The notes beneath the pieces are model-generated. The model saw only the letters and a list, made by a program, of their open reading frames with translations, was not told the origin of the DNA and searched no databases. Shown piece after piece: positions 6,694 through 11,172 of a DNA stretch of 11,172 nucleotides. Position numbers and translations under genes: made by a program. Each line of letters opens with the position of its first letter. The first letter of the stretch is position 1. The DNA comes from DATKYK01 sp034430255. Its GTDB lineage: Bacteria; Chloroflexota; Dehalococcoidia; E44-bin15. The stretch is from contig DAOUEU010000055.1 of the NCBI GenBank assembly GCA_034430255.1, forward strand, positions 1 to 11,172, written 5' to 3'.

Positions 6694-7092
6694 ATGGGTC
6701 ATCTTCGGGTTAAAGGGGTACTGTAATATGAGCATTGTCACGAAACCGGATCTTGGCCCAATACCATTATTGAAATGGATTATCCTCCTCGATAGATCAT
6801 AGCTGTGGTGCGCGCTGGCAGGCGCGCTGAGGCCTTATCCAGAAATTCTGTGTTGTATTGCTCACCTTACTTACTTATCTCTGTGTGGTGTGTTACCCCC
6901 GAGGGATTAGGCCAACTGAGTTCATGCATGCTCTAGAGTGCCTGGCTATTTGTGAAGGGGTAGCTAGCAAACGGACCCTAACGCCCATTCAGTGGATCGG
7001 TGCATCGGATGGACTGATGGTGCCTGAGAAAGTTAAAAGCTTTAAAGAGCGGATAAATCAACTAGGTTCCAGCACATTAAACGGGAGGCAAA

Positions 7093-9123
7093 ATGAGCAT
7101 TGAGTATGTACCTACCATATGCCCCTACTGCAGTTGCGGGTGTGGTATCTATCTGGTGGTTGAAGATGGCAGGGTAATCGGGCAGGAGCCATGGAAGGAG
7201 CACCCCATAAATGAGGGGACGAACTGCCCCAAGGGCAAGAATGCCTACGAGTACCTCTACAGCGAGGAGAGGCTGAGGATGCCACTGGTAAGAAAGAACG
7301 GCGACCTCGAGGAGGTTTCATGGGATGAAGCGCTTGACCTGGTGGCCTCCAGGCTAAAGGAGGCCACCCCGGAGAATTTTGGCTTCATCGCCTCGTGCCG
7401 CAACAGCAACGAGGATTTATATGTTATACAGAAGTTTACCCGTGTAGTAATGGGGACCAATAATATCGAATACTGCGGCAGGTTGTGCCATTCTGCAGCG
7501 GCGGCAGCATTAATTCCCATGATGGGCTCCGGAGCTATGCAGACCAATCAGGAATCCATCGTGGATGCTGATTGCATCTTCCTCGCTGGCGTCAATATCA
7601 AGGAGACCTTTCCTATGATCGCCAGGAGGGTGGCCCGGGCTAGGGCCAGGGGGGCCAGGGTCATCTACACCGACCCCAGAAGCACGAATACGGCCAGGTA
7701 TCTGGCTGACATCCACCTCCAGTTGAAGTCGGGTACGGATGTGGCCCTGATAAACGCCATGATGAAGATTATCCTGGACGAGGGTCTGGAGGACGGGGAG
7801 TTCATCGCGTCGCGCACTGCGGATTTCGAGTCGCTCCGCGAGTTTCTCTCCACAGTGGACCTGAAACAGGCGGAGGAGATCACGGGGGTGCCCCTGGAGA
7901 AGATAAAAGAGGCTGCCATCACCTATGCCAAGGCAGAGCGGGGCTGCATCCTCTATGACCAGGGCATATCCCAGCACTATGTTGGTACCGACAATGTCCG
8001 GGTTCACGCTGATCTGGCTTTGCTATGTGGACACGCCGGCAAGCCGGGAAGCGGGATAAACTCAATGAGGGGTCAGATAAATGGAGAGGGCGGCGGTGAC
8101 ATGGGCTGCCTTTGCGTTTTCTATCCAGGGTTCAAGCGCGTGGGCGAGGATTCAGCAAAGTTCTTCGAGGAGGCCTGGAAGGTGGAGAACCTGCCCACAA
8201 AGCCCGGCCTCACCTATATAGACATGCTTAAAAACGTCTCCAATCTATACATTGTGGGCGCCGACCCCCTGATGGTGGTGCCTGATACCAATAGTATTAA
8301 AAAGGCCCTGGAGAAGGCCGATTTCATCGTGGTGCAGGATATATTCCCAACAGAGATAAGCAAGCTGGCCCACGTAGTCCTGCCCGCGGCTACCTGGGTG
8401 GAGCGTGAGGCCACCCATACCTGGATTGACCGGCGGGTGCAGAAGATAGACAAGGTCATCGACCCTCCAGGCGAGGCTAAGCCGGACTGGCAGATAATCT
8501 GCGATCTGGCGGCAAGGATGGGCCACCAGGGTAAATTCGATTTCTCCTCTGCCCGGGAGATCTTCGATGAGATGAGAAGCTGCGTCCCCCAGTATAAGGG
8601 GATAACCTACGATAGGCTGGATCAGGCCATCGCGGGTATTCACTGGCCCTGCCCTTCAGAGGACCACCCGGGGACGCCCACCATGTTCCTGGAGAAGTTC
8701 AACACCCCCGATGGCCTGGGGCACTTCATCGTGGTGGAGTATAAGCCCCCGGCGGAGGTGCCCGACGAAGAGTATCCCTACTTCCTGACAACCGGAAGGA
8801 GCATCTTTCACTACCATACCGGTCACATGACACGAAGGACCCCCAAGCTGCTGGATGAGGTGCCGCGAGGCTTTGTTGAGGTCAATCCCGATGATGCCGC
8901 CAAGGAAGAGATAAAAGAGAAGGATAGGGTCATGCTGACCACCAGGCGGGGTAGCATTGAGGCCGAAGCCAGGGTGACCGACAGGGTGCCACCTGGACTG
9001 GTATTCGTCCCGTTTCACTTTCCCAATTCCCTCGCCAATGTGTTGACCAATCCCACCTTAGACCCTGCCGCCAAGTGTGCGGAGACCAAGGTATGCTCTG
9101 TCAGGATGGAGGTCAAGCGATGA
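7093..9123 (+). CDS. fdhA: Formate dehydrogenase alpha subunit (cysteine type, molybdopterin/4Fe-4S)
   Basis: This is the catalytic subunit of a cytoplasmic formate dehydrogenase: formate to CO2 at a Mo- or W-bis-pterin centre, with electrons leaving through one 4Fe-4S cluster. The 676-residue product opens MSIEYVPTICPYC, very like the FdhA of methanogens. Cluster ligands are C10, C13, C17 and C45. The metal ligand is C132 in the motif YCGRLCHS, encoded by TGC at 7486, with the catalytic His133 next to it; selenocysteine enzymes have Sec at this place. The pterin-binding core fills the middle, and the C-terminal dinucleotide-binding domain begins near residue 561 (YPYFLTTGR). There is no Tat signal or extra N-terminal ferredoxin domain, so a cytoplasmic place is expected. 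The ATG has GGGAGG just upstream. Its TGA overlaps fdhB by 4 bp. Other DMSO-reductase family roles are possible in principle, but the CH motif and FdhB partner make formate by far the likeliest substrate. Confidence 0.93.
   Translation: MSIEYVPTICPYCSCGCGIYLVVEDGRVIGQEPWKEHPINEGTNCPKGKNAYEYLYSEERLRMPLVRKNGDLEEVSWDEALDLVASRLKEATPENFGFIASCRNSNEDLYVIQKFTRVVMGTNNIEYCGRLCHSAAAAALIPMMGSGAMQTNQESIVDADCIFLAGVNIKETFPMIARRVARARARGARVIYTDPRSTNTARYLADIHLQLKSGTDVALINAMMKIILDEGLEDGEFIASRTADFESLREFLSTVDLKQAEEITGVPLEKIKEAAITYAKAERGCILYDQGISQHYVGTDNVRVHADLALLCGHAGKPGSGINSMRGQINGEGGGDMGCLCVFYPGFKRVGEDSAKFFEEAWKVENLPTKPGLTYIDMLKNVSNLYIVGADPLMVVPDTNSIKKALEKADFIVVQDIFPTEISKLAHVVLPAATWVEREATHTWIDRRVQKIDKVIDPPGEAKPDWQIICDLAARMGHQGKFDFSSAREIFDEMRSCVPQYKGITYDRLDQAIAGIHWPCPSEDHPGTPTMFLEKFNTPDGLGHFIVVEYKPPAEVPDEEYPYFLTTGRSIFHYHTGHMTRRTPKLLDEVPRGFVEVNPDDAAKEEIKEKDRVMLTTRRGSIEAEARVTDRVPPGLVFVPFHFPNSLANVLTNPTLDPAAKCAETKVCSVRMEVKR
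9108..9112 (+). promoter_or_regulatory. Shine-Dalgarno of fdhB
   Basis: GGAGG followed by 7 bases and the ATG at 9120, inside the end of fdhA. It selects this start over an upstream in-frame start at 9075 and creates an ATGA overlap with the fdhA stop. Confidence 0.75.
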
Positions 9124-10334
9124 AGGGAGATATGTATATTGCCCGAGCCACCGATCAGGCGGTAGTGGACAAGGCGGAAAATGGGGGTGTGGTCACTGCA
9201 CTGCTCAAGTTTGCCCTGGAGAGTAAGATGGTGGATGCGGTGCTGGCAGTAAAGGCCAGGGATGGCAACAGGTATGATGGTATCCCTGTCTTGATTACCG
9301 ATCCGCAGGAAGTAATAGGGACTGCCGGCTCGCTGCATTGCGCCTCGCCTAATATCGCACGCTTCCTCAAGGAGTATCTGGGTGGTGCCGCCAGCATGAA
9401 GATCGCAGTGGTGGCCAAGCCGTGCGATGCCAAGGCCATCATCGAGCTCGCCAAGCGAATCCAGATCAATCTCGACAACCTGTTTATAATCGGTTTGAAC
9501 TGCACCGGCACCCTGGCCTCGGCCAAGGCGAAGCTGATGATGTCAGAAGAGTTTGGGGTGGACCCCTCCGATGTCATCGGTGAGGACATTGAGGAAGGCA
9601 AGCTTACCATCACCCTGAAAGACGGCTCTGAGAAGGAGCGGGACCTGGCGGAGTTGGAGGAGAAAGGCTATGGGAGGAGGGAGAACTGCCGCCGCTGTGA
9701 GGCCAATATCCCTACCATGGCGGATATCGCCTGCGGTAAGTGGGGGACCAAGGATAAACGGACGACCTTTATCGAGGTCTGCTCCGACAAGGGCTCCGAT
9801 CTTATCGGTGAGGCGGTGAAGGCTGGTGCCATCAAGATAGAAAAGGCTGACGGGCCCGCAGTTAAAACGCGAAGAAAGAAGGATGAAGCGGCAGTCGAGG
9901 CGGCGCGCATCTGGCAGGAGAACGATTTCGCCCGCTTTAGAAAGATAAGCTCTGAGGAAAAATTCGACTACTGGTCCGGGCAATTCAACCAGTGCATCAA
10001 GTGCTTCGGTTGCCGGGATGCCTGCCCCATCTGCTACTGTAAGGACTGCACCCTGGAGGCAGATAGGGGCTTGGTGAGCGGTGGAGAGGTGCCGCCCGAC
10101 CCCATGTTCCCCATGCTGAGGGCTGGACACGTGATGGACTCCTGTGTCAACTGTGGTCAGTGTCAGGATGCCTGTCCCATGGAGTTGCCACTTTCCCTGT
10201 TGATTTTTATGCTCAATAGGGAGCTGGCTGGCATCTTTAAGTATGAGCCGGGGATGGATATAAGCGCTCTGCCGCCGCTGAGAACAGTTACCGGTGAAGA
10301 GTTGAAGCTAGAAGCTGTGGAGCTTGCCCCGTAA
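9120..10334 (+). CDS. fdhB: Formate dehydrogenase beta subunit, FrhB/FdhB (F420-reducing) family
   Basis: FdhB carries electrons from FdhA to a soluble acceptor. In methanogens that acceptor is coenzyme F420, reduced at an FAD in this subunit. The 404-residue product (ATG at 9120) starts MKGDMYIARA and has the FrhB-type N-terminal motif ENGGVVTALLKFALE near residues 20-34 and the KPCDAKAI and IGLNCTGTL blocks near 101-132. It then has two C-terminal 4Fe-4S motifs: C292, C295, C298, C302 and C342, C345, C348, C352, with extra cysteines in PICYCKDC. Length matches methanogen FdhB. Family and partnership with fdhA are clear from sequence and the 4-bp overlap; whether the acceptor is F420, ferredoxin or a partner complex cannot be told from this window. 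Confidence 0.9.
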   Translation: MKGDMYIARATDQAVVDKAENGGVVTALLKFALESKMVDAVLAVKARDGNRYDGIPVLITDPQEVIGTAGSLHCASPNIARFLKEYLGGAASMKIAVVAKPCDAKAIIELAKRIQINLDNLFIIGLNCTGTLASAKAKLMMSEEFGVDPSDVIGEDIEEGKLTITLKDGSEKERDLAELEEKGYGRRENCRRCEANIPTMADIACGKWGTKDKRTTFIEVCSDKGSDLIGEAVKAGAIKIEKADGPAVKTRRKKDEAAVEAARIWQENDFARFRKISSEEKFDYWSGQFNQCIKCFGCRDACPICYCKDCTLEADRGLVSGGEVPPDPMFPMLRAGHVMDSCVNCGQCQDACPMELPLSLLIFMLNRELAGIFKYEPGMDISALPPLRTVTGEELKLEAVELAP

Positions 10335-10339
10335 AAGGA

Positions 10340-10362
10340 GGCGATACTCCATGGCTATCGCC
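10340..10362 (+). repeat. Inverted repeat GGCGATA-N9-TATCGCC after fdhB
   Basis: A perfect 7-base stem around a 9-base loop, starting 5 bases after the fdhB stop. It spans the AAAGGAGG and ATG of the tiny reading frame at 10351, so it could mask that start. No T run follows, so it is not a typical terminator. Confidence 0.4.
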
Positions 10363-10458
10363 ATTACAGCTTCGGCGACATTTTGATGCTTGACAGTTCG
10401 TGAATATTGTGACAGAATGCGACTTCCAGAATCGAAAAGCAGCTTGACCACTAAATAG
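10351..10458 (+). other. Very short reading frame with an in-frame TGA, between fdhB and tRNA-Sec
   Basis: A good AAAGGAGG stands 10 bases before an ATG at 10351 that opens MAIAITASATF and then meets TGA at 10384. If the TGA were read through, the frame would continue CLTVREYCDRMRLPESK and end at TAG 10456, giving 35 residues with a Sec-Cys pair. I recognise no family. It may be the remnant of a third operon gene, a chance frame, or a very small selenoprotein; the nearby tRNA-Sec makes the last idea worth recording, but no convincing bacterial SECIS hairpin was seen right after the TGA. Confidence 0.2.
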
Positions 10459-10470
10459 ACCCTTTATAAT
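10444..10470 (+). promoter_or_regulatory. Promoter of tRNA-Sec
   Basis: A perfect TATAAT at 10465-10470 ends 4 bases before the first tRNA base, with TTGACC at 10444-10449 (spacer 15, shorter than ideal). The start would fall on or within two bases of the mature 5' end, implying an almost leaderless tRNA transcript. The -10 box is convincing, the -35 less so. Confidence 0.6.
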
Positions 10471-10474
10471 CGGT

Positions 10475-10572
10475 GGGAGCGGATGGGCCCCGGTGGACTC
10501 CGCGGACTTCAAATCCGTTGGTGGGCACCTTGCGGTGTCTACGGTAGGTTCGACTCCTATGCGCTCCCGCCA
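10475..10572 (+). tRNA. selC: tRNA-Sec (anticodon UCA)
   Basis: This 98-base gene, with encoded CCA, is the UGA-decoding selenocysteine tRNA. The anticodon arm GCGGA-CUUCAAA-UCCGU carries UCA. A long variable arm pairs GGGCACC with GGUGUCU over a UUGC loop. The D arm GGGCCC-CGGU-GGACUC has six positions with a four-base loop, as in tRNA-Sec. The T arm is GUAGG-UUCGACU-CCUAU, and the discriminator is G. Acceptor pairing is GGGAGCG with CGCUCCC; the eighth position is a G-G mismatch, and the D stem has a C-A mismatch. A gene for tRNA-Sec implies a selenoprotein system (SelA, SelB, SelD) elsewhere in the genome. Confidence 0.95.
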
Positions 10573-10589
10573 ATCTATTTTCAGCGGTT

Positions 10590-10628
10590 TTGTGGAATTA
10601 TTTGAAGATGCTTGAAATCCTTCCACAA
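10590..10628 (+). repeat. 39-base imperfect palindrome just downstream of tRNA-Sec
   Basis: TTGTGGAA at 10590-10597 and TTCCACAA at 10621-10628 are perfect arms. Inside, ATTT pairs with AAAT and AAG with CTT around ATG, separated by a 2x2 and a G-G mismatch, so nearly the whole 39 bases fold symmetrically. It begins 18 bases after the tRNA CCA and might terminate or process the tRNA transcript, but no T run follows. Confidence 0.5.
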
Positions 10629-10882
10629 CGAATTGCTTAACATTTTGCCTAACTTTTAACATTGCCCTCCCCTTTCTTAACCTTCGGCTTCCTCTTCCTT
10701 TTATAGTCCAAACTCAATACTACCCAATCATGTCCCAGCTTCTTGCCGGCAATTTCACCCCGCTAGAGTGTATATGCTTACCAGCCACAGCACAGCTCAC
10801 CGTCGCCCCAGGCTTAGAATTGAGCTAAAGCGCTCATATTTGCCCTAGAGTGGCTGCGTGTTTATATTCGAGGGGTTATATT

Positions 10883-11012
10883 ATTGGCCAGGTGCGGAGC
10901 TGGAGGATAGAATAGTGATTCTCGATTGGTGAGCCTTTCATGTTAAGAATACCGTTGAATAGCTATGGTATTCAATGGCGTCAGGTTATTCTATCCTAAC
11001 CATCCAGCCAAT
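10883..11012. repeat. Nested inverted repeat of 130 bases, MITE-like or structured RNA
   Basis: The outer arms begin ATTGGC (10883-10888) and end GCCAAT (11007-11012). The inner ends of the arms are AGGATAGAATA (10904-10914) and TATTCTATCCT (10987-10997), an exact 11-base match, with GCTGG/CCAGC between. The enclosed 72 bases hold a further hairpin, CCGTTGAATA (10952-10961) with TATTCAATGG (10969-10978), ten pairs with one G-U around a 7-base loop. No clear target-site duplication flanks the arms, and there is no reading frame inside. Confidence 0.6.
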
Positions 11013-11054
11013 CTGCATCATTATTAATAGTAGCCTATTCACACAAAATGAGCA

Positions 11055-11083
11055 TTGACAGGTATAGACTCTTGGAGTATCCT
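11055..11083 (+). promoter_or_regulatory. Possible promoter at the right edge
   Basis: TTGACA at 11055-11060, 17 bases, then TATCCT (4 of 6 matches to TATAAT). It would start transcription near 11090, about 20 bases before an ATG at 11111. Confidence 0.4.
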
Positions 11084-11110
11084 CAACAGCATAAATTAGG
11101 TAGGAATACA

Positions 11111-11172
11111 ATGTCTAAGAGAGAAGATGAGAATTGGGTTCGGTGGCGGGAAGATAAAGAAGATATGCGAAG
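11111..11172 (+). CDS. Possible start of a hypothetical protein (partial)
   Basis: An ATG preceded at a normal distance by the weak element TAGGA opens MSKREDENWVRWREDKEDMR and stays open to the window edge. The same frame is open from another ATG at 11048 (MSIDRYRLLEYPQQHKLGRN), which lacks a Shine-Dalgarno but would add 21 residues. The sequence is highly charged and not recognised. Only 20 codons are visible, so this may be chance. Confidence 0.3.
   Translation, partial: MSKREDENWVRWREDKEDMR

Larger units (their letters stand above)
6303..7092. other. Divergent intergenic region between nuoA and fdhA
   Basis: These 790 bases are AT-rich and contain no reading frame that I can support. 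They hold the nuo promoter and its dyad at the left. On the right-hand (fdh) side are an AT-rich inverted repeat (6506-6529), a possible plus-strand promoter (6554-6582), two short dyads (6584-6598 and 6615-6626), a terminator-like hairpin (6659-6693) and an isolated GC-rich stem (6810-6827: GCGCGC, six-base loop, GCGCGC). No clear promoter was found between 6694 and fdhA, so fdhAB is either read through the hairpin or uses a promoter of another class. Confidence 0.6.
10573..11047. other. Non-coding stretch downstream of tRNA-Sec
   Basis: I see no gene here. The longest minus-strand open stretch without an ATG or GTG start (10652-10762, ending KRKRKPKVKK) is basic and short. The stretch contains the palindrome at 10590-10628 and the nested inverted repeat at 10883-11012. 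Confidence 0.5.

Noticed and set aside
6588..6713. 41-codon frame MGYRGLTGL... downstream of the TTGACA box
   Set aside because: The GAGGTG is too far from the ATG, the frame contains the terminator-like hairpin, and the protein resembles nothing.
6858..7103. Plus-strand frame of 81 codons overlapping the fdhA start
   Set aside because: It begins at a TTG without a Shine-Dalgarno, has no family resemblance, and ends 11 bases into fdhA in another frame.
10379..10419. SECIS element after TGA 10384
   Set aside because: The only stem found includes the TGA itself, has a 27-base loop and a G-U pair, and lacks a compact apical loop at the spacing expected for bacterial SECIS.
10288..10662. Minus-strand reading frame of 124 codons with RIGVEPT and PTDLKSAE stretches
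   Set aside because: It runs antisense through the tRNA-Sec gene and the end of fdhB. This motif is a familiar artefact of translating tRNA genes backwards.
10652..10762. Minus-strand open stretch with a basic KRKRKPKVKK end
   Set aside because: Only 37 codons between stops, no ATG or GTG start in frame, and no recognisable domain; an integrase tail was considered but no catalytic motif is present.
6933..10852. Word CTAGAGTG three times (6933, 10763, 10845), all in non-coding sequence
   Set aside because: Eight bases only, irregular spacing and no shared flanks; too weak to call a repeat family.
1..11172. CRISPR arrays, insertion sequences, phage genes
   Set aside because: No regularly spaced repeats, transposase or phage proteins were seen on either strand.

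Overview
The window reads as a piece of an anaerobic bacterial genome carrying a respiratory complex I gene cluster and, divergently, a formate dehydrogenase operon followed by a selenocysteine tRNA. Sigma70-like promoters, Shine-Dalgarno starts and a UCA-anticodon tRNA-Sec with an encoded CCA end point to Bacteria. A NuoABCD-HI-JK cluster without NuoEFG, beside a cytoplasmic FdhAB of the type best known from methanogens, recalls Chloroflexota/Dehalococcoidia or similar subsurface anaerobes. That placement is inference; no marker gene in the window settles it.

Layout. Positions 1-6302, minus strand: a tightly packed operon read nuoA, nuoB, nuoC, nuoD, a giant nuoH-nuoI fusion, nuoJ, nuoK (nuoK runs off the left edge). 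Gaps are 2-10 bp, or the genes overlap by 1-4 bp. A near-consensus promoter with a dyad between its -35 and -10 boxes sits at 6359-6387. Positions 6303-7092 hold no convincing gene but several dyads and a terminator-like hairpin. Positions 7093-10334, plus strand: fdhA and fdhB, overlapping by 4 bp. Positions 10335-10474 hold a very short reading frame interrupted by TGA, then a promoter. Positions 10475-10572: tRNA-Sec. Positions 10573-11047 are non-coding, with a palindrome just after the tRNA and a large nested inverted repeat at 10883-11012. A possible gene start lies at the right edge.

How it works together. NuoA, H, J and K form part of the membrane arm; NuoB, C, D and the NuoI part form the quinone-reducing peripheral arm. 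The NADH-oxidising module NuoEFG is absent from its usual place between nuoD and nuoH. Instead one 1013-residue polypeptide runs NuoH, then the membrane-proximal start of NuoI, then a complete GltD/NfnL-like FAD/NAD(P) oxidoreductase, then the NuoI ferredoxin domain. The simplest reading is a complex I in which NAD(P)H electrons enter through a flavoprotein built into NuoI. FdhAB would oxidise formate in the cytoplasm and pass electrons through its FrhB-like subunit to F420, ferredoxin or another carrier. The FdhA has cysteine, not selenocysteine, at the metal-ligand position although a tRNA-Sec gene is next door.
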